This document shows positions 54,722-63,030 of a DNA stretch of 64,000 bases, piece by piece. The stretch covers positions 62,001 through 126,000 of the forward strand of contig JAJDAO010000003.1 of the NCBI GenBank assembly GCA_029261835.1, given 5' to 3'. The position numbers and the translations under genes are program-made. The notes below the pieces were generated by a model. It worked only from the letters and a program-made list of their open reading frames with translations. It did not search any database and was not told where the DNA came from. The first letter of the stretch is position 1. Every line of letters begins with the position of its first letter. The DNA is from Deltaproteobacteria bacterium. Its GTDB lineage: Bacteria; Myxococcota_A; UBA9160; UBA4427.

Positions 54722-55477
54722 TCAGCCTTCCGGCGGACGGTCTCGTGGTGCGAACGATCGTCCACCTCCGTTCGGTGTCTCCTTGAGATCCCTCAGATGG
54801 TCCAAGCGGTTGAAGGACTCCAGCGCCCAGACGGCACCACCCGCCGTCTCGACGGAGTGAACGCGGCTGAGTCCCGTCCAAGCGCTCGAGAAGCGCATCC
54901 AGGCCCACGGCACGGGATCGACGCCCAGCAGATGTGAGAGCAGCACGGCGTTGCTGCCCTCGTGCGCAATGATGAGGATTCGCTCCAGCTCCTCGGGGAT
55001 CCTCCACAGGCGATGTCCGGCGTCCTGATGGATGGCAATGCGATGCTCGCCGGCCAGCAAGCCTTCGAGACCCGCCGTGATGCGCTCGTAGAAGTGGCGA
55101 AACGACTCGCCTCCCGGCAGCCCGTCCCACCAGTGCGACAGCTCGCGGGCGTGGGCGTCCGCGAAGTACTGCTGCACCTGCTCGCTGGTGCGACCTGCCA
55201 GCGAGGGAAGGCCGAGCTCACGCAGCCAGGGCTCGACGCGGCCTTCGAGAGAGAGGCGGCGCGTGATGGGCCCCGCCGTTTCGACCACGCGCGCCAATGG
55301 GCTCATGTAGACGGCATCGAAACGCTCGGCAGCCAAGCACTCGGCCGCACGGCGCGCCTGCTCGCGGCCGAGTGGGGTCAGCCCGGGGTCGTCCACTGCG
55401 AGCCCCCCCGGCTCCCATTCGGGCTGCGCATGCCTGACCAGAACAATCTCCAACCCGCCACCTCCCCCCGAGATCAT
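54722..55477 (-). CDS. Histidine phosphatase (phosphoglycerate-mutase-like)
   Basis: A 251-residue protein with the phosphohistidine motif IVLVRHAQPEWEPGG near the start, SPLARVVETAGPI, the acidic-residue loop WWDGLPGGESF, and the second histidine in IIAHEGSNAVLL. These enzymes remove phosphate from small molecules or proteins. The substrate is not clear. It converges with the cyclase gene with 10 bases between them. Confidence 0.88.
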   Translation of the reverse strand: MISGGGGGLEIVLVRHAQPEWEPGGLAVDDPGLTPLGREQARRAAECLAAERFDAVYMSPLARVVETAGPITRRLSLEGRVEPWLRELGLPSLAGRTSEQVQQYFADAHARELSHWWDGLPGGESFRHFYERITAGLEGLLAGEHRIAIHQDAGHRLWRIPEELERILIIAHEGSNAVLLSHLLGVDPVPWAWMRFSSAWTGLSRVHSVETAGGAVWALESFNRLDHLRDLKETPNGGGRSFAPRDRPPEG

Positions 55478-55629
55478 GACCCATCTTCACTCAGCGGCTT
55501 TCGGGTTGCTACAGTGATCCCTCGGTCGTCGAGGCCGGCTTGCTGCTGCTGGTCGGTCGGGACGATAGCCAAGGGGCGGGTGGTCTCGATGACGCAATCG
55601 CCCGCCGATGCACCTGGAGCGGTCTACCG

Positions 55630-57465
55630 ATGCAGCCCAACTCTTCGAGCACGAGCCAGTCCTACAGCGCGCGCGATGGCTGGTTCATCGACCCGCGCGG
55701 CCGCCATACGCTCTTGAAGGGCGTGAACCTCGGAGGCAGTAGCAAGTTGCCCGCCAGTCCCGACGGCTCGACCCATCTTGGTGTCGACTTCGAGGGATGG
55801 GCGGACGTGAGCTTCGTCGGGCGGCCTTTCGCGCTCGAGGAGGCGGATCGCCATCTCGATCGCCTCGTCCACTGGGGCTTCAATGCCGTGCGCCTGCTCA
55901 CGACCTGGGAGGCGATCGAGCACCGTGGGCCGGGCGAGTACGACGAAGAGTACCTCGACTTCTTCCGCGAGGTCGTCGTCAGGGCACGGGCCCGCGGCAT
56001 CCTGGTCTTCATCGATCCCCACCAAGATGTCTGGAGCCGCTGGACGGGGGGGGACGGTGCACCCTATTGGTGCTTCGACTGGGCGGGGCTCTTGCCCGAG
56101 CACTTCGTACGGGCTGGCGCGGTGGCGCTGAATGATTTCAACTGGCCGAGCAGCTCCCGCCGCTCGCCCGTCGCCAGCATGTGGACCCTCTTCTTCGCCG
56201 GCGACATCTATTGCCCCGAGCTGACCGGTGTGCAGCAGCGCCTGCAGGATCACTATATCGCGGCGGTCTGCGCGCTGGCGGAGCGGCTGACGGATCTCGA
56301 CAATGTGCTGGGCTACGACACGCTGAACGAGCCCAGCTATGGCTACCTGGGCCAGGGCGCCGATCTGGTCCGGCGTCAGGGCTGGGGCTTTCGCCCGGAT
56401 CCCTTCTCGATGCTGGATCACCTGGCCGTGGCGGACGGCGTGCGGGTGGAAACCGAGACCGCAGAGGTGCTCGATCCGCACGGTCTCTCGGTCTGGCGCG
56501 GCGGCTGTCCCTGGCGGCGGGCTGGCGTCTGGGACCTCGACGACGACGGCCGCCCGCGGTTGACCGACGCCGGCTACTTCACCCGCTTCGAGGGACGCGA
56601 GGTCTCACCCTGGCGCGACTTTGCGGTGCCCTTCATTCAGCGCTTTCGTGAGGCCGTACGGCGGATCCACCCCGACTGCTTCATCTTCATCGAGGGGCCG
56701 CCGACGGATATCTTGACGCACTGGAACGATTCGGACCCGTTGATCTGCAACGCGCGCCATTGGTACGACGTGGTGACGCTGTCATCGCGCCGGTTCGATC
56801 CCGATGCTTACGTGGCCTTCGGCGAGAGGGCATGCGGAGCGGCGGAGATCGCGGCGATCCATACGAAGCAGCTCGCCGGTCTGCAGGAGATCAACCGCCA
56901 GCACATGGGCAACCCCCCGATGCTGATCGGCGAGTTCGGCATCCCCTTCGAGATGAACGACGGGGCGGCGTATGAGAGCCGGGACTATCGGGCGCAGACG
57001 GCCGCCCTGGATGCGAACTACCGCGCCATGGAGGCGACTCTGCTCGATTCAGCGCTCTGGAACTACACCGCCGACAACACGCACGCGCGTGGCGATCGCT
57101 GGAACGAGGAGGATCTCTCGATCTTCAGCCTCGACGATCAGGAGGACGAGAGCGATATCGACTCCGGTGGACGCGCGATCGCCGCCTTCTGCCGGCCGGT
57201 GCTGCGCCACGCGGCAGGGCGTCCCGTGCGCATGGGTTTCGATTGCGAGACGCGCCGCTTCGAGCTGGTGATCGAAGCCGATCCAAGCCTGGCCGAGCGC
57301 AGCGAGTTGTACGTGCCCCGTCTTCACTATCCCTGGGGTGTGGGTGTCGAAACGAGCGCGGGAAAGGCTGAGCTCGACGCCGAGCGACAGATTCTGGTCT
57401 GGGACGCCGAGGGAAGCACTGGACAGATCAGCCTGACCCTCGAGCCGCTGCCCGAGCCAGAGTGA
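55630..57465 (+). CDS. GH5 endoglycoceramidase/glucosylceramidase-like glycosidase
   Basis: A 611-residue glycoside hydrolase. Family-5 marks are FNAVRLLTTWEAIE, VFIDPHQDVWSRW, the acid/base Glu234 in DTLNEPSYGYLG, and the nucleophile Glu435 in LIGEFGIPFEMND. A beta-sandwich (about 515-611) closes the protein, as in endoglycoceramidases and the fungal EGCrP-type enzymes (GH5_12) that cut glucose from ceramide or sterol. There is no signal peptide, so it should act inside the cell. ATG 55630 is favoured over frames starting upstream. The closest function is cleavage of glycolipids. Confidence 0.85.
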   Translation: MQPNSSSTSQSYSARDGWFIDPRGRHTLLKGVNLGGSSKLPASPDGSTHLGVDFEGWADVSFVGRPFALEEADRHLDRLVHWGFNAVRLLTTWEAIEHRGPGEYDEEYLDFFREVVVRARARGILVFIDPHQDVWSRWTGGDGAPYWCFDWAGLLPEHFVRAGAVALNDFNWPSSSRRSPVASMWTLFFAGDIYCPELTGVQQRLQDHYIAAVCALAERLTDLDNVLGYDTLNEPSYGYLGQGADLVRRQGWGFRPDPFSMLDHLAVADGVRVETETAEVLDPHGLSVWRGGCPWRRAGVWDLDDDGRPRLTDAGYFTRFEGREVSPWRDFAVPFIQRFREAVRRIHPDCFIFIEGPPTDILTHWNDSDPLICNARHWYDVVTLSSRRFDPDAYVAFGERACGAAEIAAIHTKQLAGLQEINRQHMGNPPMLIGEFGIPFEMNDGAAYESRDYRAQTAALDANYRAMEATLLDSALWNYTADNTHARGDRWNEEDLSIFSLDDQEDESDIDSGGRAIAAFCRPVLRHAAGRPVRMGFDCETRRFELVIEADPSLAERSELYVPRLHYPWGVGVETSAGKAELDAERQILVWDAEGSTGQISLTLEPLPEPE

Positions 57466-57631
57466 CAGGCAACTGCGCGAACAGGGTTCCGAGCGGTCAC
57501 TAGAATCAACACCCCAGGCCGTCTCCCTGCCCCGCCGGGCGAGGCCGAGATCGGCGGCTCGCGTCGAGTCCCTCAATCATCGGGAGACATGGACCGATCC
57601 TTAGAAGCGGCTCGCAGACGCCAGGGATCGC

Positions 57632-59413
57632 ATGCACTCGGCACTTCCGGAATCGGTCATCACATTCGTTGCGCTGTTGGCGCTTGCGCTCTACGTGGCG
57701 CTTCGCCGTGAGCGGAGTGCCGTTCATTGGCTGCTGCTGACGCTGCTCTCCGCGATGCTGGCCTGGACCGGCGGACTCAGCGTCTTCTACTACTTCGAGA
57801 GCGGCGAGGTCGCGAGCTTCGCGCTGGTCATCGCCTTCCTCGGCGTCTTTGCAGTGCCCCCGTGCTGGCTCCTGCTCGCCGCGCGACATACGCATCTGCG
57901 CGTCTTCGATCAGCGTCCGGGCTGGCTCATCTCGATGCTCGTGTTGCCGGCGATGAGCGCGTTGGCCGTCGTGACGAACTCGGGCCATCGGCTCTTCGTG
58001 CGCGACTTCGATCGCGCTTCGCTGGCGGGGCCGATCCACGAGTGGGCGGGGCCTGTGTTCTGGGTCGGGATCGGCTTCGGCATTCTGTTGTTGCTGCTCG
58101 GTGCGGCGCTCTATCTGAATGCGGCCGTGCGCATGTACACCAGCGGCCAGCGTATACGCGCTCTGATCCTGGGTTGTACGGTCACGCTCCCGCTGTTGCT
58201 TGGGCTCGTGATCGGCGTCAGCACGCGACGAGACGCGACACCGAGTTCGCTCGGCCTCATGACCCTCCTGCTCTTCGCGGTCAACTGGCGTCACCGCATT
58301 CTCGAGACGCTCCCCATCGCTCGACGTGACGTGATCGAACACCTGCCGGACGGGGTCATGCTGACCGATCGCTCCGGTTTCGTGCTCGACGTCAATCCGG
58401 CGGGGGAGGACGTGCTCAACGCCCCGGTCGACGAGCTTCGCAGGCGCCCGCTGGCATTGCTGCTCGGCGATCTCGCGTGCGAGAGCGACGCGGCTCGAGT
58501 CGAGGAGGCGCTCGGCTGGCTGGTGGAGAACGGGACGCCCGTGTCGCTGGACTTCGAGACCGGCGACGAGTCTGTGCTCGAGATCAACGCTGCGTGTGTG
58601 CGCGGCGGGGACGGCGAGGCAGCGGGCTTCTACGCTCTGCTCCGCGACCGCACCCAAGAGAGACGCTACGAGAGGCTTCTGCGCCAGAGCCATCGGCTCG
58701 AGAGCATCGCCTCGCTCAGTGCCGGAATCGCCCACGAGGTCAACAGTCCGCTGGCCTTCGTACGTTCGAACCTCGGTCACGTCCAGCGCATCAGCAGCTT
58801 GTTGGCCGACGATCTCGGGGCGGCGTCGCAGGGCAAGCTCGAGGAGCTCGAAGAGCTCGCCCAAGTGGCGGAGGAGGGCATCGATGGCGTCGACCGCATC
58901 AGTCGAACGATCGATCGCATGCGGCGGTTTTCGCGGCTGCAGGATGATGAGGTAGGCGACGTCGACCTGAATGAAGTTGCGATCGACGCAGTGCGAATCG
59001 CCCGTCTGCGTCTGGCGCCGGATCTCAGCGTGAAGACGGATCTCGCCGCGTCGCTGCCGACGATTCGAGGCTCGGCCGAGCATCTGGTGCAGGCGGTCCT
59101 GACACTGCTGGTCAACGGTCAGCAGGCGCTAGCGGGGCACGGCGATGGTCTGCTGCAGATTGCGACGAGGCGCACGCGCGACGGTGCCGAGCTGCTGGTG
59201 AGCGACAACGGGCCGGGGATTTCCGAAGCGATCCAGCAGCGGATCTTCGATCCCTTCTACACTACGAAGAGTCCGGGAGAGGGGACCGGCCTGGGTCTTG
59301 CCATCGCGTTCGGCATCGTTCGAGAGCATGGCGGCACGCTCGATCTGGACTCGAGCCCGGGCGCGGGGAGCGAGTTCGTCATGCGGCTGCCCGCTAGCCC
59401 GGATCATTCATGA
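57632..59413 (+). CDS. 7TM-sensor histidine kinase with PAS domain
   Basis: A 593-residue kinase. Seven hydrophobic helices (about 8-218) match the HisKA_7TM sensor, followed by a PAS domain (235-345), the phospho-acceptor helix with His368 (LSAGIAHEVNSPLAF) and an ATPase domain with NGQQAL, SDNGPGI and GTGLGLAIAFGIV. No response regulator is adjacent, so it is an orphan kinase here. Its last five codons lie in the left arm of an inverted-repeat element, so the C terminus (SPDHS) may have been remade by that insertion. Confidence 0.92.
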   Translation: MHSALPESVITFVALLALALYVALRRERSAVHWLLLTLLSAMLAWTGGLSVFYYFESGEVASFALVIAFLGVFAVPPCWLLLAARHTHLRVFDQRPGWLISMLVLPAMSALAVVTNSGHRLFVRDFDRASLAGPIHEWAGPVFWVGIGFGILLLLLGAALYLNAAVRMYTSGQRIRALILGCTVTLPLLLGLVIGVSTRRDATPSSLGLMTLLLFAVNWRHRILETLPIARRDVIEHLPDGVMLTDRSGFVLDVNPAGEDVLNAPVDELRRRPLALLLGDLACESDAARVEEALGWLVENGTPVSLDFETGDESVLEINAACVRGGDGEAAGFYALLRDRTQERRYERLLRQSHRLESIASLSAGIAHEVNSPLAFVRSNLGHVQRISSLLADDLGAASQGKLEELEELAQVAEEGIDGVDRISRTIDRMRRFSRLQDDEVGDVDLNEVAIDAVRIARLRLAPDLSVKTDLAASLPTIRGSAEHLVQAVLTLLVNGQQALAGHGDGLLQIATRRTRDGAELLVSDNGPGISEAIQQRIFDPFYTTKSPGEGTGLGLAIAFGIVREHGGTLDLDSSPGAGSEFVMRLPASPDHS

Positions 59414-59500
59414 GGGTCCGTAGCGAGGCCGTGCAGATGACGTTCCGGAACGAGCAGATGTGCGGCTGCAGTAGGAGCTTCATGAATAATCCGGGCTAGC
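59393..59500. mobile_element. 108-bp inverted-repeat element (MITE-like)
   Basis: The left arm (59393-59413, GCTAGCCCGGATCATTCATG plus A) and the right arm (59480-59500) are 21-base inverted repeats with one mismatch, separated by 66 bases. The stop codons of the convergent kinase and TIGR03790 genes lie inside the arms. There is no open frame for a transposase. The near-perfect ends and the related sequence at 9965-9986 suggest a non-autonomous element or a REP-type repeat; as RNA it would fold into a long hairpin able to terminate both genes. Confidence 0.6.
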
Positions 59501-61016
59501 GCCGGCTCGGCCCCGGTGCCCTGAACAGACTCAGCTGGGCAATCGAGACATCACGAGCGTCCACGCTGCCATCCCCATCCAGGTCGTAGTTCGGATCGTA
59601 GGGGCCGTTGCTTGCGGTCAGGGCAATCCACTCGATATCACCCCGTGCGCCGCGTGGAAAGGATTCACCCCAGGACGTCGTGACTCGACCGTCGCCGTTC
59701 ACGTCGGCGTCGCACAGGTTGCCGTATCCGTCCGCATCGCTATCGCGTTGCCCGGGGTTGGCGAGCGCCGAGCAATTGTCGCGCGCGTCGGGGATGCCGT
59801 CTCCATCGCGATCTGCGGCATCTTCGCGTGCTGGCGCGGGATCCAGCCGCATCAGGGGGTCGCCGATGTAGACGTTCACCCAGCCGAGGTAGGGGATGCC
59901 GCGGTAGAACGCCTCTGCGGCGGGCACACCCTCGGCATAGCGGCGCAGCACGATGTGCGGGCGTGCCACTGCGGGCAACGTCGGCTCGAAGACGTGGCCG
60001 GAAGTGCCCGCGACGCCGCCCGCGATCAGATCGGCCACCAGCGATTGGCCGTAACGTGGCGGGTGCGTGAACGAGCGGGCGTTGGTGCTGACGAAATCGA
60101 TTGCCAACGCGCGTGAGGCGAAGCGGCCGGGGTAGCGCCGGCCGGCGATCTCTCCGTAAGTACCGGAGCCCGCATCGTGGCCGTCGTTGCTTCCCCATGA
60201 GGCATAGCCCTGAATATCGTTCACGTCGCTCGCGAAGAGCGGTGCGTCGTTCTGCTCCAGCGCAAGCGAGAGCGCGGCCAGGCCGGCTGCTGCGGGCTCG
60301 AGCAGCACGCGATTGCCCGCATCCATTGCCGGCTCGAGCGTGGGGTCCAGGTCGATCAGCCACACGGACTCCGGCTGTACGGGCTCGAGGGCGGCGTCGA
60401 TCAGCCGGCGCACATCGAGTGGTAGCTGTGTCTCTTGATCGATGCGGTCCTGATAGCCGGTCAGGCGCGCCACCAGGTAGCGCAGCGGCGCGCCGGGATG
60501 CGCGCGGCGGAAGTCGCGCAGGGAGAGATCGGAGTCGTAGTAGGGATTGACGCTGTCCGCCACTCCGGGGCTTCCGATCAGTCCGGAGAAGAGGATGCTG
60601 AGCTCCGCGTCGACCGAGGCTCGGGTGCTGTCGCGCAGCAGGGTCTTCGCCGGCACCTCGGGGCCCTCGATTCTGAGCGGGACTCCCTTGGTCGTTACGA
60701 TGATCTCGATCGTATCGACGAGATCTCGTCGGCGCAGGAACTCCGCGATGGGGCCGCGCACCCGCTCGTCGAAGCCTTCGCGGGAGATCGACTCGTGGCG
60801 GGCATCGCCGAGCTGTGGGTCCGCGAGCGCGATCGAGAGCCGGACCAGATTGGAGACCGGGATGCCCCGTCGGTTCATGTAGTACTTGCCGATGGCGAGC
60901 GATCGTGGGCTCTCGCCATTGACCACCACCAGCACCTCGGGATGCCGCTCAGCCGAGCAGGCGGTGTGGAGGAGCAGCGCAGAGAGCAGCAGCCGGGTGA
61001 GTGCGCGAGCGGACAA
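59496..61016 (-). CDS. TIGR03790-type exported protein with calcium-binding repeats
   Basis: An exported protein of 506 residues. Its signal segment is LTRLLLSALLLHTACSAE. The body has the TIGR03790 features PEVLVVVNGESPRSLAIGKYYMNRRGIP and IEIIVTTKGVPLRI, here given in parts (VVVNGESPRS, YYMNRRGIP, IVTTKGVPLRI). The C terminus holds thrombospondin-3/dockerin-like acidic repeats (DRDGDGIPDARDNC, DSDADGYGN, DVNGDGRVTT, DLDGDGSVDARDVS) that should bind calcium. Function of the family is unknown. The TTG at 61016 gives the best signal peptide, but a GTG at 61103 is also open, so the start is uncertain. Confidence 0.75.
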   Translation of the reverse strand: MSARALTRLLLSALLLHTACSAERHPEVLVVVNGESPRSLAIGKYYMNRRGIPVSNLVRLSIALADPQLGDARHESISREGFDERVRGPIAEFLRRRDLVDTIEIIVTTKGVPLRIEGPEVPAKTLLRDSTRASVDAELSILFSGLIGSPGVADSVNPYYDSDLSLRDFRRAHPGAPLRYLVARLTGYQDRIDQETQLPLDVRRLIDAALEPVQPESVWLIDLDPTLEPAMDAGNRVLLEPAAAGLAALSLALEQNDAPLFASDVNDIQGYASWGSNDGHDAGSGTYGEIAGRRYPGRFASRALAIDFVSTNARSFTHPPRYGQSLVADLIAGGVAGTSGHVFEPTLPAVARPHIVLRRYAEGVPAAEAFYRGIPYLGWVNVYIGDPLMRLDPAPAREDAADRDGDGIPDARDNCSALANPGQRDSDADGYGNLCDADVNGDGRVTTSWGESFPRGARGDIEWIALTASNGPYDPNYDLDGDGSVDARDVSIAQLSLFRAPGPSRR

Positions 61017-61216
61017 GAGTGAGCCTGGGGCTGGATTGTGAGCGGGGGAGGGTATCACGCGCGCGGGCGTTTTCGGAGAGCGGCGCCTCTCGTCGACTCG
61101 CACTCGTGCTGCGGATCGATAAACTCGGTTCCCCCAGGCGGTGGCGACGCGGCGCTGGGGGAGTAGGGCACCGGGCGTGTCGAGCGAGGGCGCCGGGAAC
61201 TAGGGGAGGTTAGAGG

Positions 61217-62893
61217 GTGGCGAACGAGTTCGTTTTCGTGATGGATGACCTGCGGAAGGTGGTGGGTGAGGGGCAGGTGATTCTCGACGGAATCAGCCTC
61301 TCGTTCTTTCCCGGGGCCAAGATAGGCGTGCTGGGACACAACGGAGCCGGCAAGAGCTCGCTGCTGCGCATCATGGCGGGCGTCGACCGCGACATCATGG
61401 GTGAGGCGCGGCCCCTCAAGGGGCTCAAGCGGGGCTATCTCCAGCAGGAGCCGGAGCTCGACGCGAGCAAGGACGTGCTCGGAAACGTCGAAGACGGCGT
61501 TCGGGAGCTGCGAGAGCTGCTCGACGCCTTCAACGAGATCAGCGCCCGCTTCGCCGAGCCGATGACCGACGACGAGATGAATGCGCTGCTGGAGAAGCAG
61601 GCGGAGCTGCAGGACAAGATTGACGTCGGCGACGGCTGGGAACTCGAGCGTACTCTGGAAGTGGCGATGGACGCGCTGCGCTGCCCACCGGGCGATGCCG
61701 ACGTCGCGAGCCTCTCGGGCGGTGAGCGGCGCCGGGTGGCGCTCTGCCGGCTGCTGCTCTCGAAGCCCGACATGCTGCTGCTCGACGAGCCGACGAATCA
61801 CCTGGACACCGAATCGGTGGCCTGGCTGGAGCGTTTCCTGGCGGAGTATCCGGGAACCGTCGTCGCGGTGACACACGATCGCTACTTCCTCGACAATGTC
61901 GCGGGCTGGATCCTCGAGCTCGACCGCGGGCGAGGCATCCCCTGGAAGGGCAATTACTCCTCCTGGCTCGAACAGAAGCAGAAGAGACTCGAGGTGGAGG
62001 AGAAGCAGGCGGGTGCGCGGGCCCGCACACTACAGCGCGAGCTCGAGTGGATTCACATGAGTGCGCGAGCCCGGCAGGCCAAGGGCAAGGCGCGCGTCAA
62101 CGCGTACGAGAAGCTGCTCGCCGACGGGCAGCAGCGTGCTTCGGAGCGCGTGGAGATCGCGATCCCGGTACCAGACCGTCTGGGCGACGTCGTGATCCAG
62201 GCGGATCATCTGAGCAAGGCATTCGGCGACAAGCTGTTGATCGAGGACCTGAGCTTCAAGCTTCCCCCCGGTGGCATCGTCGGCGTGATCGGAGCCAATG
62301 GCGCCGGGAAGACGACGCTCTTCAGGATGATCACGGGCGAGGAGAAGCCCGACGCCGGCGAGCTCCGCCTGGGCGAGACGGTCAAGCTCGCCTACGTGGA
62401 TCAGAGCCGAGACGACCTCGATCCCGGCAAGACCGTTTGGGAGGTCATCAGCGGCGGCGAGCAGATGATCCAGGTCGGAAGGCGGGAAGTCCCGTCGCGT
62501 GCCTACGTCTCCTCGTTCAACTTCAAAGGGCCCGACCAGCAGAAGCTGTTGGGGAGCCTCTCCGGCGGTGAGCGCAATCGAGTTCATCTCGCTTCACTCC
62601 TGAAGAGCGGCGGCAACGTGCTACTGCTCGACGAGCCCACCAACGACCTCGATGTCGACACGCTGCGGGCGCTGGAGGATGCACTCGTGGCATTCGCCGG
62701 CTGCGTCGTCGTGATCTCCCACGACCGCTGGTTCCTCGACCGCATCGCGACCCACATCCTCGCCTTCGAGGGCGACAGCCACGTCGAGTGGTTCGAGGGC
62801 AACTACCAGGACTACGAGAAGGACCGCAAGAAGCGCATGGGCGCACAAGCGGACCAGCCGCATCGAATCAAGTACCGGCGCATCGACGCATGA
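61217..62893 (+). CDS. ettA: Energy-dependent translational throttle protein EttA (ABC-F)
   Basis: A 558-residue ABC-F ATPase with two nucleotide-binding domains and no membrane part. Walker A motifs are GHNGAGKSS and GANGAGKTT; signatures are [15 protein letters not shown] and [16 protein letters not shown]; Walker B regions read [11 protein letters not shown] and [11 protein letters not shown]. The linker ([21 protein letters not shown]) is the P-site tRNA-interaction arm. EttA binds the ribosomal E site and gates the first peptide bond according to ADP/ATP ratio. The GTG start has GGAGG about 8 bases upstream. Confidence 0.95.
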   Translation: MANEFVFVMDDLRKVVGEGQVILDGISLSFFPGAKIGVLGHNGAGKSSLLRIMAGVDRDIMGEARPLKGLKRGYLQQEPELDASKDVLGNVEDGVRELRELLDAFNEISARFAEPMTDDEMNALLEKQAELQDKIDVGDGWELERTLEVAMDALRCPPGDADVASLSGGERRRVALCRLLLSKPDMLLLDEPTNHLDTESVAWLERFLAEYPGTVVAVTHDRYFLDNVAGWILELDRGRGIPWKGNYSSWLEQKQKRLEVEEKQAGARARTLQRELEWIHMSARARQAKGKARVNAYEKLLADGQQRASERVEIAIPVPDRLGDVVIQADHLSKAFGDKLLIEDLSFKLPPGGIVGVIGANGAGKTTLFRMITGEEKPDAGELRLGETVKLAYVDQSRDDLDPGKTVWEVISGGEQMIQVGRREVPSRAYVSSFNFKGPDQQKLLGSLSGGERNRVHLASLLKSGGNVLLLDEPTNDLDVDTLRALEDALVAFAGCVVVISHDRWFLDRIATHILAFEGDSHVEWFEGNYQDYEKDRKKRMGAQADQPHRIKYRRIDA

Positions 62894-63030
62894 TGATTCT
62901 GGTGATCTGGTAGTACTCAGCGCCTCGGCACAGGCACTCTTTGCACTGTGTGCGTCGTCGAAGGATTCCGGACTCGAGGTGGCTTCTGCTACGAGACAGT
63001 TCTCGGCTTCCGTCTCGGCTCGCGGTTGAA

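Noticed and set aside
56044..56051. G8 tract inside the GH5 gene as a possible frameshift site
   Set aside because: The reading frame continues normally on both sides with family motifs, so there is no sign of a shift in this sequence.
57506..59083. A long minus-strand open frame opposite the 7TM kinase
   Set aside because: Low-complexity Arg/Gln/His composition and no family marks; the kinase frame has every expected motif.
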